In this document: positions 42,139-50,915 of the stretch, piece by piece | How the letters are laid out: every line of letters starts with the position of its first letter | How positions within the stretch are numbered: the stretch's first letter is position 1 | IMG/VR virus record: IMGVR_UViG_3300047564_002169 | Location: 34,587-98,586 of that record | Origin: a virus | DNA: 64,000 bases | Reading direction: 5' to 3' (one strand) | Program-made: the position numbers and the translations under genes | Notes under the pieces: model-generated | Told to the model about the DNA's origin: nothing | The model's database searches: none | The model's input: only the letters and a program-made list of their open reading frames with translations

Positions 42139-43139
42139 CAGACAATCGTAGAGAAGCATTTATACGCTGGTACGCATGGTCGTTAAAATATGATGATTGC
42201 GACCCTGCTGTTTGGGCTACGAATTATCTAAACAAACGCTATGAGCACAATGACGAACAGCGTCTATGGCTCTGCTGGTTATATGGTAACACATATTATC
42301 TGCCAACATCATGGATTCTCATGAATGAATTTCCAGACTTTGAGTTGGCTACGGTAGATCGTATGGAGCAATGGAACACTGCTAATTATAAACGACTGCG
42401 GTATCAAACAGACACGAAGTGGAATAAAGGACATCTCCCATCCATGTTCGCGTCTTATCAAACATTTATTGGAAATAAAACACAACGAGAATTGTTAGAG
42501 TCATATTATGGACACAATGAGGAAGAAAATTTTGATAACTTGTGGAAAAGCGTTAAAAGTGGTTTGCATAAATTCGGGCGTTACAGCACTTGGTTTTATC
42601 TTCAGCATCTTAAGCACACCGCTAATATTCGGATCAATCCTACTTCTCTTATGTTGGACGATTTTGATGGTTCTCGTTCTCATCGTAATGGGCTTCTGTT
42701 CGCCCTCGCACAAGAGCACAATGTGGATAGAAAACTCACTGCTGGAGAGTATTCGAATCTTGAGTCTCAAGCCTATGACATTCTTTGTGAGACGAAAACT
42801 AGATTTCCAGAACTCGCGAAATCTATAGATTATTTTACTATGGAAACTTGTCTGTGTTCATTCAAAAAAGTTTTTCGTGAACGTCACGGTCGCTATCTCG
42901 GGTATTACCTAGATCGTCAGGCTGAAGAAATTATGCAGTGTGAACAAGATGGATGGTATGGTATCGATTGGGATGTTTTATGGCAAGCGCGTGAAGAAAC
43001 GATTGACTCCAGGCTAGACCATAAACGAGGTATTGATAAAGAAAAGTTTTCTTGGTTTTTACACACTGGTAAATTTCAAAATTTAGAATGGATGTTTAAT
43101 GATGAGTGCGCGGTTTTAATTGGATTGGAGAATTTTTAA
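42123..43139 (+). CDS. Putative alpha-glutamyl/putrescinyl-thymine pyrophosphorylase-like protein
   Basis: A 338-residue helical protein. It shows LWLCWLYGNTYYLPTSW at about residue 46, a middle KFGRYSTWFYLQHLK near 160, then LDDFDGSRSHRNG. These resemble the aGPT-Pplase group, helical proteins (related to DNA glycosylase folds) found with base hypermodification genes and fused or paired with P-loop DNA kinases. The match is by eye, so family membership is moderate. Overlaps the phosphatase gene and abuts the next by TAATG. Confidence 0.6.
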   Translation: MDYRLTDNRREAFIRWYAWSLKYDDCDPAVWATNYLNKRYEHNDEQRLWLCWLYGNTYYLPTSWILMNEFPDFELATVDRMEQWNTANYKRLRYQTDTKWNKGHLPSMFASYQTFIGNKTQRELLESYYGHNEEENFDNLWKSVKSGLHKFGRYSTWFYLQHLKHTANIRINPTSLMLDDFDGSRSHRNGLLFALAQEHNVDRKLTAGEYSNLESQAYDILCETKTRFPELAKSIDYFTMETCLCSFKKVFRERHGRYLGYYLDRQAEEIMQCEQDGWYGIDWDVLWQAREETIDSRLDHKRGIDKEKFSWFLHTGKFQNLEWMFNDECAVLIGLENF

Positions 43140-43453
43140 TGATAACTACTACTTATTATAATGATGCAGACGCAATTGATCACTTGATATCGAAATGGAA
43201 CTTCAATCGCCTTGTCATCAAACATAGCGTATCAGAATTACAGATAGCGTCTCTTGGAATGGAGCATTCAAATTCATATACTACTGCGATTAAAGAAATG
43301 CTGTCGAAGCGCGCTGCTCAAGCTCTGGTGAGTAAAATCGCGTTCACCAGAAGATATGATTATAACAGTTTCACTCATGAATTTATAGGGCGTGTTTGGT
43401 GTTTCACTGAGCAGGAATTGCAACAACTAATTAAGGAAGCTCGAAATGTTTAA
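43139..43453 (+). CDS. Unknown small protein in the modification operon
   Basis: A 104-residue protein (MITTTYYNDADAIDHLISKW) with helix-rich content and a basic patch (RRYDYNSFTHEF). It overlaps both neighbours, so it is made in step with the kinase and the aGPT-Pplase-like protein. No known domain recognised; it may be an accessory subunit. Confidence 0.65.
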   Translation: MITTTYYNDADAIDHLISKWNFNRLVIKHSVSELQIASLGMEHSNSYTTAIKEMLSKRAAQALVSKIAFTRRYDYNSFTHEFIGRVWCFTEQELQQLIKEARNV

Positions 43454-44051
43454 TGATAAGTTAGGTACTTCGGACAGCGTCAATATTCAGAAAGTGACCA
43501 ACTCTATGAAAGTTCGCAAACTTATTGCAGTTGGTGGTAGCCCAGGAACAGGTAAAACTACTCTTTTTCGTAAATTTATGGAGGGTAAATCTTGGATTCA
43601 AGTCGAGCCAGCCAAACTGATTTCTGCTATGTATAATGCAGAACTAGATCTATATGTCCTAGGTAAATACGAAGAAGGTGAAACCTTCGCCGGAACTGAT
43701 CGCCTTTCTATGGCAGTTCAGCCGCCAATGCAAGAATGGATCGCTTCCCACAACTGCAACATTCTTTTTGAGGGTGACCGAATTTTTAATCAGTCTTTTC
43801 TAGAATTCGCTATGGGGCTTCCGCATACTGACCTACAGGTAGTTATCTTAACTGCACCCAAAGAACTCTTAGAACAACGCTATAAAGACCGTGGTTCAGA
43901 GCAATCTGAACAATTTCTAAGAGGGCGAGAAACCAAATACAGTAAAATTCAATCAAACTTTGACTTGATGTCATATATCACTGAGTTTAAAAACACCAAT
44001 TTAGACGATCAGGCGAAGGTTCTTACATTTCTGAATAAACATTTAGGGTGA
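43446..44051 (+). CDS. P-loop kinase, candidate 5-hydroxymethyl-pyrimidine DNA kinase
   Basis: A 201-residue protein with P-loop GGSPGTGKTTLF near residue 28 and a later ILFEGDRIF (Walker B) and ERYKDRG-type lid (LEQRYKDRG). It has the size of nucleoside or polynucleotide kinases. In phage thymine-hypermodification pathways a P-loop kinase phosphorylates 5-hydroxymethyl-dU in DNA, and its place beside TET/JBP and aGPT-Pplase-like genes suggests the same. An internal Met (residue 21) just before the P-loop is an alternative start. Last gene of the operon. Confidence 0.65.
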   Translation: MFNDKLGTSDSVNIQKVTNSMKVRKLIAVGGSPGTGKTTLFRKFMEGKSWIQVEPAKLISAMYNAELDLYVLGKYEEGETFAGTDRLSMAVQPPMQEWIASHNCNILFEGDRIFNQSFLEFAMGLPHTDLQVVILTAPKELLEQRYKDRGSEQSEQFLRGRETKYSKIQSNFDLMSYITEFKNTNLDDQAKVLTFLNKHLG

Positions 44052-44081
44052 ATGCGAAAGAAGTATCGAGGAATACAAAGA

Positions 44082-44089
44082 CCTAAATA
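44082..44089 (+). promoter_or_regulatory. Late promoter (CCTAAATA)
   Basis: CCTAAATA lies between the kinase gene and the late head-protein block, 26 bases before the next ATG. Late-type box. Confidence 0.55.
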
Positions 44090-44115
44090 GTAGATTATTT
44101 TAGGGATTCGCAGAT

Positions 44116-44916
44116 ATGGCTCAAGAAGGGTTTCTTTATGAAGAAAAGGCTTATGCCGCTCTTCACAAATATAATATAACTACAGGTGGAACTGCAAGAG
44201 CATCCCACGACAAACCAGATTTGACCATACAAAAAGGTAAGACTAAAATTGGTTGTGAATTAAAAAATTCACCAACTGCAGCAGGTTCATTGGTTTTAAA
44301 ATATATAAACGGTAGCTGGGAATATGGGGACACAGGCGATGAAGATTCTCCAGAAAAAGATTTTCTAAAAGCTCTTGGTGTTTCTGCTAGATTATTACAA
44401 ACAATGACCAGTAAATGGAAGGGTAAAACACCCATGCTTCAAAATGAGCCTTCCGGTAAGAAAAAACTTGCTATTGGTAGTTGGAGTGTTTTAGCTGATA
44501 AAGATAGAGCGTATAAGCATGACTTGGCTATGTTCGGTGGACAAAATGAGGTGCATATTGATGTAGGCGCAAAGGCAGTTTGCGATTATTATTTAACTAA
44601 AAAATGTTCATATATCAATATTGGTACTCATGGATTTTTTACCTTAAATGGTAAAGACGCGCTGGGATTGAATAAAAAACTTAGAGACTTAAAACATCCA
44701 CTTATTCCTAATTTTGCCAACAGTGCTTCTTGTAAAATTAGAGTTAGGGTTCAAGTTAAAAGCACTTCTAAAAAAGACTATCAGTTTGTTATGACATTGC
44801 AGTTTAGTAATGTCATAAAGTCACCATATAATATCGCCCCTTTAAAAACAGGTTCAAAATCTGATATTGACTTAACTAAACTTAACGCAGACCCTATACT
44901 AATGGCATTTACATAA
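44116..44916 (+). CDS. PD-(D/E)xK nuclease-like late protein
   Basis: A 266-residue protein. Residues about 30-60 read DKPDLTIQKGKTKIGCELK, the spacing of a PD-(D/E)xK nuclease core. The remainder is unrecognised. It starts the block of late, probably head-associated proteins. Nuclease activity is inferred from one motif only. Confidence 0.5.
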   Translation: MAQEGFLYEEKAYAALHKYNITTGGTARASHDKPDLTIQKGKTKIGCELKNSPTAAGSLVLKYINGSWEYGDTGDEDSPEKDFLKALGVSARLLQTMTSKWKGKTPMLQNEPSGKKKLAIGSWSVLADKDRAYKHDLAMFGGQNEVHIDVGAKAVCDYYLTKKCSYINIGTHGFFTLNGKDALGLNKKLRDLKHPLIPNFANSASCKIRVRVQVKSTSKKDYQFVMTLQFSNVIKSPYNIAPLKTGSKSDIDLTKLNADPILMAFT

Positions 44917-44939
44917 AAATGAAGAACCTTGGTAAAAAT

Positions 44940-46304
44940 ATGTTAACGTTTAATGCGTTTTTAAAAGAAGTGGTTCAACCCCAAACTTTGTTGTGGGAGG
45001 AGCTACTAATAGAAGCAAAAAACGCTCGTGAGAACGATGACATGGGTAAATTCAACGAACTGCGTTTAGCATATCATTTATCGCATGAGGATTCCTCCCA
45101 AAAACGTATGCCAGAACATCATCGTTCTAAAAATAAAGAAGACCCATTACATAATGGCGACCCGCAAACAGTACACGACAACATTCTTGGTAGATTGGAT
45201 CCTAAAAAAGCTAACATGATCGATGTTGGCGCAGATGATTCTGCTAATGCTTGGAGAAAACAAACTCTTAAACCTGGTGAAAAAGTTGGTAAAGTTTACT
45301 GGACATCTAATCGTGACACAGTTAAAAAAAATGGAGATCTAACTCCTGGAGATCATTTTAAAACTACTGGTGTTCATGACCCAAACTCTAACGCTGATTT
45401 GATGGCGCAGATAGTTCATCACAAAACTGGTGATCATATTAGATGGGAACCGATCTCTGCTAAGATTGGTAAGAATGATCCTAATCTATCAAATCCTGGA
45501 ATATCTTCTCTTGAGAAAATGTCAAATCATGAAGCTGGGCATTTTTCAAATATGGAAACTCCTCACACAGATCATGTCGTTAGCTTGGGTTATCATCCGG
45601 ATAGCCGCGATGACCGTCATGCTCAGTGGAAAATTGACGCATTAGCCACCAATCAAAAAGAAGGCGGTATTGATGCAGTTCGTAAAGAAGTCGCTGATTT
45701 AAAATCAAGACATGAACGCGGAGAAAAGTTAGAATCCAATCATAAGAAGTATATTGCGCACGGTGAAACGTGGTTGAATACTTATGATAGTTTAAAACCA
45801 GAGCAACAACAAGAAATGATGGCTAAAGCTAAACACCGCGCTCAGTCTGCTGTTGATTCTTCATTACATATTAGAAAAGCGATCACACAAAAGATTTCTG
45901 ACGGCTTGAATGCTCGCGTTAAAAAGAATGAAGATGGAACATTTGACGATTCTGACTTAAGAGCTACTCTTTATAAGAGTTACGCTCCAGAAACTAGATT
46001 CAAACATAAGATTGTTCATTCCAGAATTTCTTCAGATGGTAATACTATCACCCCAGAAGTTCATGATGCAGACGGATATGCAAAAGATCATTTCAATCGT
46101 TTTGCTAATTTAAGAGTTGTCGCTGGCGATGGCATTACGTCATATGTTAAAGGACACCTAAAAGACGAGAAAGGTGATATTGTTAAAGATAAAAATGGTA
46201 ATCCTAAAGAAATGTCTGTCGCGCAAATTGCTATCAAGGGTACTTCCGGTCCAATGATGGGTAATGCTGGCTCAATGAGTCTTATCAATCGTAAGGATGA
46301 ATAA
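44940..46304 (+). CDS. Late head-associated protein with a capsid-targeting-like N-terminus
   Basis: A 454-residue protein. I choose the ATG at 44,940 (MLTFNAFLKE) over 44,919 because it matches the other N-terminal peptides and has a CCTTGG ahead. MLTFNAFLKE|V resembles the T4 internal-protein targeting peptide (MKTYQEFIAE|A) with a gp21-type cut after Glu. The body is rich in His/Asp/Lys (HHRSKNKEDPLHNGDPQTVHD) with no recognised domain. The stop overlaps the next ATG. Confidence 0.6.
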   Translation: MLTFNAFLKEVVQPQTLLWEELLIEAKNARENDDMGKFNELRLAYHLSHEDSSQKRMPEHHRSKNKEDPLHNGDPQTVHDNILGRLDPKKANMIDVGADDSANAWRKQTLKPGEKVGKVYWTSNRDTVKKNGDLTPGDHFKTTGVHDPNSNADLMAQIVHHKTGDHIRWEPISAKIGKNDPNLSNPGISSLEKMSNHEAGHFSNMETPHTDHVVSLGYHPDSRDDRHAQWKIDALATNQKEGGIDAVRKEVADLKSRHERGEKLESNHKKYIAHGETWLNTYDSLKPEQQQEMMAKAKHRAQSAVDSSLHIRKAITQKISDGLNARVKKNEDGTFDDSDLRATLYKSYAPETRFKHKIVHSRISSDGNTITPEVHDADGYAKDHFNRFANLRVVAGDGITSYVKGHLKDEKGDIVKDKNGNPKEMSVAQIAIKGTSGPMMGNAGSMSLINRKDE

Positions 46305-48067
46305 TGATAGCGTTTCATCAATTTCTTCTGGTTGAATCTGATGACGGTGATGGTAAACTAAAACACATCCATCACGCTGAAGATCGACCATTGTTCCACG
46401 GAAAACCAGGGTTTGAACATGCATACGGCGCTCTTATGGCGTCGCATATGCATATAAAAAATCGCGCACAATCTAATGCTCTCACTACAAAGTATGATGG
46501 TTCACCATCAATAGTTTTTGGCCACGATGAACAAGGTAAATTTTTTGTATCGTCAAAGTCGGCGTTTAATAAAAATCCGAAGATTAATTATACGCCTGAA
46601 GACATTGATAAAAATCATGGTCATGCTCCAGGTCTTGCAGAAAAATTAAAACACGCTCTTGAACATTTACCAAAAGTCGCTCCAAAGGAAGGAACTTTCC
46701 AAGGAGACTTAATGTATAGCGGCGACGATGTTCAAAAGAGTAAAGATGGTTCTGTATCATTCACGCCAAACACGATCACATATACAGCTAAAGGTGACAC
46801 TGCTAAAAAGATTAGTAAATCAAAACTAGGCGTTGTTGTTCATACTCAATACAATGACAAGGGTAGAGCAGAACCGCTTAGTAAAGATAACGAAAATGCG
46901 TTTGGTCGCCATCCAGATGTACATTGGCATTCAGCCAATTACGATGCTGGTAAAGCAAAGTATGAAGCCGCAGCCCAAACGCAGTTTATTAAACATATGT
47001 CTGCAGCGAAAGCAATCCATGATAAACATGGAGATACAATGTACGCAGCTGCTGAGCCTCATATTGGAGAAGCCGGTCATCTTGGTACATATATCAATCA
47101 AACAGTTCGTGATGGTTCTAAACCAACTTCAGCAGGATTACAAAAACACATTGCTGGTAAATACCAGAAAATGGTTGAAAAACTAAAGACTGAAAAATCA
47201 CAGAATGCTAAATTAGAAGAATTGCGTGGGCATGTAGAGCATATTAAAAATAATGCTGAACATTATACTAATTTGTTGTCTATGCATCACCATTTGCAAC
47301 AAGCAAAAAATGGGCTTGTTTCTTCTCTAGAATCTAACGAGGGTGAATATGCGCACTCTATTGGCGGTATCGCCTCGAAACCAGAAGGTTTTGTGTTTAG
47401 TCATAAAGGCGAACCCACTAAGCTAGTCAATCGCGCAGAGTTCGCTCGCCAAAACTTACTAAAGGTAAGAACTCAATCTGCGGCGACTACTGAAAAAGAC
47501 AAACATCATGTTATTGCTTTTGGTCGTATGAACCCACCAACTGCTGGACACGAACAGGTCGTAAATACGTTAAAAGATAAAGCAAAAGAAGTTGGTGGTG
47601 ATCATACTCTTATTCTGTCTCATTCTCATGCAACCAAAGATGGTAAGAATCCATTAAGCCCAGAGCAAAAATTAAAACACGCTCGCAATGCGTTTCCTAA
47701 AACTAATATTGAAGTTGCTTCCAAGGATAAGCCAACTCTACTGCACCACGCTGTCGATTTATACAACAAAGGAGTCACACATCTACACTTCATCGGCGGT
47801 TCTGACCGCGCGAGTATGGCTGATATGCTTAAGAAATATAACGGTCAGAAATCTGCGCATGGTTATTATAACTTTAAAAACATTGAGTTCCATTCCTCTG
47901 GGCAGCGCGAAGAAGGAGCTACGGGTGTAACTGGTATTTCTGGAACCAAACTACGTCATCTCGCTGCAACTGGTGAAAAGAAAGAGTTCCACTCAAACTT
48001 ACCATCAAAGATGAAACCAGAACATAAAGATGCCTTGTACAACGATCTGAGAAAGGCGATGCCATGA
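46304..48067 (+). CDS. Fusion of ligase-like nucleotidyltransferase and HxGH cytidylyltransferase-like domains
   Basis: A 587-residue protein. The N-terminus MIAFHQFLLVE|S fits a gp21-cleaved capsid-targeting peptide. Residues about 55-180 have a nucleic-acid-ligase-like pattern: KYDGSPSIVFG (K-x-D-G), EGTFQGDLMY and KLGVVVHTQY. Residues about 400-570 form a HxGH nucleotidyltransferase (VIAFGRMNPPTAGHE, later GVTGISGTKLRHLAA). Both active sites look complete. If packaged, it may act in the infected cell. Substrates unknown. Confidence 0.75.
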   Translation: MIAFHQFLLVESDDGDGKLKHIHHAEDRPLFHGKPGFEHAYGALMASHMHIKNRAQSNALTTKYDGSPSIVFGHDEQGKFFVSSKSAFNKNPKINYTPEDIDKNHGHAPGLAEKLKHALEHLPKVAPKEGTFQGDLMYSGDDVQKSKDGSVSFTPNTITYTAKGDTAKKISKSKLGVVVHTQYNDKGRAEPLSKDNENAFGRHPDVHWHSANYDAGKAKYEAAAQTQFIKHMSAAKAIHDKHGDTMYAAAEPHIGEAGHLGTYINQTVRDGSKPTSAGLQKHIAGKYQKMVEKLKTEKSQNAKLEELRGHVEHIKNNAEHYTNLLSMHHHLQQAKNGLVSSLESNEGEYAHSIGGIASKPEGFVFSHKGEPTKLVNRAEFARQNLLKVRTQSAATTEKDKHHVIAFGRMNPPTAGHEQVVNTLKDKAKEVGGDHTLILSHSHATKDGKNPLSPEQKLKHARNAFPKTNIEVASKDKPTLLHHAVDLYNKGVTHLHFIGGSDRASMADMLKKYNGQKSAHGYYNFKNIEFHSSGQREEGATGVTGISGTKLRHLAATGEKKEFHSNLPSKMKPEHKDALYNDLRKAMP

Positions 48068-48408
48068 AATTATTGTTAGTTTATATTACATTTCTATTAA
48101 GTGGATGCACAATCATACCTCCAAAACTCCACGATCCAGTCATGTTCGACCAAATTATTTTTATTAAAATTAAATTTAATAAATTGTCCTGTTCTGATAA
48201 AGATTGGGGCGCTTTGCTTGATAAAGTTCATCATCTAACAGTATACTCTGCTTCTCGCGAAGATCCGCAAGCTGAGAATATCGCTCAGTTGGAGGAATCG
48301 CTATTACAAGCATATAATTCTAAAAATGAAACATTCTGCAGTTCTATTTTAACTATTAATAAAACTCGTATCGAAGTCATTGAAGATGCGTGGAAAGGGA
48401 GAAAATGA
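48064..48408 (+). CDS. Small lipoprotein
   Basis: A 114-residue protein with a short signal peptide ending in the lipobox LLSGC (Cys 15), so it is probably lipid-anchored to the cell envelope. It overlaps the preceding gene by ATGA and the next gene by four bases. It may be an outer-membrane spanin-like or superinfection protein. Role unknown. Confidence 0.65.
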   Translation: MKLLLVYITFLLSGCTIIPPKLHDPVMFDQIIFIKIKFNKLSCSDKDWGALLDKVHHLTVYSASREDPQAENIAQLEESLLQAYNSKNETFCSSILTINKTRIEVIEDAWKGRK

Positions 48409-48641
48409 GTATCGCGAACGAACTACGAGAGCATGTAGGATTGGCGGGTCCAGCTTCCATATTGGCCAATGAACTTCTAGTGATCCGTGATGAATATGAA
48501 CGGGGAAATTTAACCGTAGAAGAATATCAATACCTTCTGCGCGAAATTGCTGAGGTGCGTTCTCATCAACAACTAGCTTCTGATGAGATTGCCTGTAGAT
48601 GGATCGTCGATGCGGCACTCGCTCTTGCCTCAGCCATTTGA
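48405..48641 (+). CDS. Small helical protein
   Basis: A 78-residue protein (MSIANELREHVGLAGPASIL) with amphipathic helices and an Ala-rich end. Overlaps the lipoprotein stop. Function unknown. Confidence 0.6.
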   Translation: MSIANELREHVGLAGPASILANELLVIRDEYERGNLTVEEYQYLLREIAEVRSHQQLASDEIACRWIVDAALALASAI

Positions 48642-48645
48642 TATT

Positions 48646-48653
48646 CCTAAATA
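48646..48653 (+). promoter_or_regulatory. Late promoter (CCTAAATA)
   Basis: CCTAAATA, 33 bases before the next ATG at 48,686. Confidence 0.55.
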
Positions 48654-48685
48654 AAGGTAGCATAATTACTTAATTAATGGGTCAC

Positions 48686-50509
48686 ATGAAAGATTATAAA
48701 CAATTAATAAAAGAACTTCCGTCTAACACATTTGTTTGCGCTCTAGGTGAATTTAATCCACCAACCACAGCGCATGAACTTTTGGTTAAGACAGTCAAGG
48801 TAGTAGCCGAGCAATATCGCGCCGATCACTCTATCTACATCTCCCCATCCGATCTAATCAGCGAAGATAAAAAAGCGCAGTTTCTGCAACTAATGTTCCC
48901 AAGAGCTAAATTTCACTCGTTGGGCGAAACCTTTTTTACTTCTACAATTAAACAATTAACCGAAAAGTATCGTAAGGTTATTATTGTAGCTGGCGCGGAC
49001 CAGTTCGCAGAATTTAAGAAACTTAAAGAATCTGCTAAAGTCGAGATTATCTCCATCGGCACAAAAGATCCAGAAATAAACGACGCTAAGATGAGACAGT
49101 TTGCTTCTAAGGGTGTTTATGAAGACTTCAAAACACTTCTGCCATCTACTATCCGAGAGATTGATGGTAAGCGTCTAATGAATGAGATGCGCATCGGTAT
49201 GAATTTAGAACCAATCAAAGAACAGTTAGTCTTGGTCAAAGACAAACTGCGCGAAAAATATTTTAAAGGGCAAATTTTTAATGAAGGTGAGCTAGTTGAA
49301 TCTAACGATAAACTATATACGATCGTTAAACGCGGAGCCAATCATCTATTATTAAAAGAAGAAAGCGGAGAATTGGTATCAAAGTGGATTCACGATGTCA
49401 AACCAGTAAAACAGAATATTAAATTAGAAGAAGCAGTTATTCAGCCTAATGGTACTGATAAAATTGATGTGAATGCTCCTGAATCAGACACCGGCGCGAA
49501 ACAATCACCAGCACCAAAGGGCACCAAAAAGGGCTTTCTAACTTTCTATAACATGGACACTAAAGAAAATGGTGATGCCATGCAGGAAGAAGTTATGGTG
49601 AGTTCAAAGTCCAATGATCCTATACAAAAGGCTAAAACCAAAGCTGCACTTATTTTAAAGCAAACAAAGGAAACGGGTGCTTTAAAAACAAAACATGAGC
49701 GAGAGAAACGCTCTTTATCACAAGAAGAAACACAAAATCAGCAAGGCTCTCTAAAGGACGCGTGTTGGAAAGGCTATACCGCCATCGGCATGAAGAATAA
49801 AAATGGTAAGAAAGTTCCTAATTGCGTGCCTGTTAAAGAAGACTTAGATGAGCAACAAGACGATCGTAAAAAACAACTAAAGCCGTTCAAGGCACACACC
49901 GAGAAAATGCAAAAACCAGAGGGCGGCGCGATCCACGAACCAACACAAAGTTTACCAGCATCGCAAAGACCATTTGATCCATTTTTTAAAGAAGAAAAAG
50001 ATTTTGATTTAACTGAAGAAGAAATTAACCGCATGGTTGATTCTGTGACAGATGAAGAGATCTTCGATCTTTACGAAGAACACGAAATTTCTTTAGTGTA
50101 TGAAGACACTGGCGAAGAAGTTGAGGCACATCCAGAAGAATATAAAATGGATTTGATGGAAGTTTTATCTCGCCAAGAAAGATTAAAAGGAAAGATTCGC
50201 TTGCGTAAAACTGCAGCAAAACGCAGCCGTTCCACCAAAATTGCATTAAAAAGATATTCACCAACATCTACAATTAATAAACGCGCTCGTCGTCTTGCGA
50301 TTAAACTAATGAAGAAACGTCTGTTACGCGGTAGAGATCCCGCAAAAGTTTCTGTCGGTGAGAAAGAACGCATCGAAAGGATGATGGCAAAACGTAAAGA
50401 TATTATTAATCGTTTGGCGCAAAAATTGGTCGCTCGTGTTCGTAAAATTGAGAAGACAAGAATGTCTCATGATAAAGTCACAAAGAGCAGTACGCCTAGT
50501 GTATTTTAA
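48686..50509 (+). CDS. Large late protein with an HxGH nucleotidyltransferase-like N-terminus
   Basis: A 607-residue protein. MKDYKQLIKE at the N-terminus closely resembles the T4 internal-protein targeting peptide, favouring the ATG at 48,686 over 48,677. Residues 10-160 look like a HxGH-type nucleotidyltransferase (CALGEFNPPTTAHELLVK; the second His position is PTTAH, like the partner domain in the 46,304 protein). The middle has CWKGYTAIGMKNKNG, and the C-terminal ~130 residues are very basic (RLRKTAAKRSRSTKIALK), suggesting DNA contact. Substrate unknown. Confidence 0.65.
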   Translation: MKDYKQLIKELPSNTFVCALGEFNPPTTAHELLVKTVKVVAEQYRADHSIYISPSDLISEDKKAQFLQLMFPRAKFHSLGETFFTSTIKQLTEKYRKVIIVAGADQFAEFKKLKESAKVEIISIGTKDPEINDAKMRQFASKGVYEDFKTLLPSTIREIDGKRLMNEMRIGMNLEPIKEQLVLVKDKLREKYFKGQIFNEGELVESNDKLYTIVKRGANHLLLKEESGELVSKWIHDVKPVKQNIKLEEAVIQPNGTDKIDVNAPESDTGAKQSPAPKGTKKGFLTFYNMDTKENGDAMQEEVMVSSKSNDPIQKAKTKAALILKQTKETGALKTKHEREKRSLSQEETQNQQGSLKDACWKGYTAIGMKNKNGKKVPNCVPVKEDLDEQQDDRKKQLKPFKAHTEKMQKPEGGAIHEPTQSLPASQRPFDPFFKEEKDFDLTEEEINRMVDSVTDEEIFDLYEEHEISLVYEDTGEEVEAHPEEYKMDLMEVLSRQERLKGKIRLRKTAAKRSRSTKIALKRYSPTSTINKRARRLAIKLMKKRLLRGRDPAKVSVGEKERIERMMAKRKDIINRLAQKLVARVRKIEKTRMSHDKVTKSSTPSVF

Positions 50510-50519
50510 GGATAATAAG

Positions 50520-50882
50520 ATGCTTTCATTTAAACAGTTTCTAGAAGAAAAATGTAACTGCTGGGACGGGTACAAACGTAAACCTGGAACGAAACCATGC
50601 GCAGAAGATTCTTGTGTTAAAGAAGAAACTGAACTAGAAGAAGCAACGTATCAAGGTAAGGAAGTTCCTCTTAACAAACCAATGGCTGGCGATGTCAAAA
50701 AATCTAAAGTTTTTGTAGACCCGGACGGTGATGGTATTGCTAAGAAAGTTAATTTCGGCGACAAAAAAATGGCTATTAAAAAACATATTCCTGCTCGTCG
50801 TAAAAGTTTCCGCGCACGACACAACTGCGCCACTGCCAAAGACAAAACAACTCCAAGATACTGGAGCTGCCGTGCGTGGTAA
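50520..50882 (+). CDS. Cys-rich late protein with a Ca-loop and capsid-targeting-like start
   Basis: A 120-residue protein starting MLSFKQFLEE|K. It shows CNCWDGYKRKPGTKPC (related to CWKGY in the preceding protein), a D-x-D-G-D-G loop (FVDPDGDGIAKKV) like a calcium site, and a basic Cys-containing C-terminus (FRARHNCATAKDKTTPRYWS). Likely a small packaged or decoration protein. Function unknown. Confidence 0.6.
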   Translation: MLSFKQFLEEKCNCWDGYKRKPGTKPCAEDSCVKEETELEEATYQGKEVPLNKPMAGDVKKSKVFVDPDGDGIAKKVNFGDKKMAIKKHIPARRKSFRARHNCATAKDKTTPRYWSCRAW

Positions 50883-50915
50883 ATATAAACAGAACTGCAA
50901 GGTATGGTGATATAA

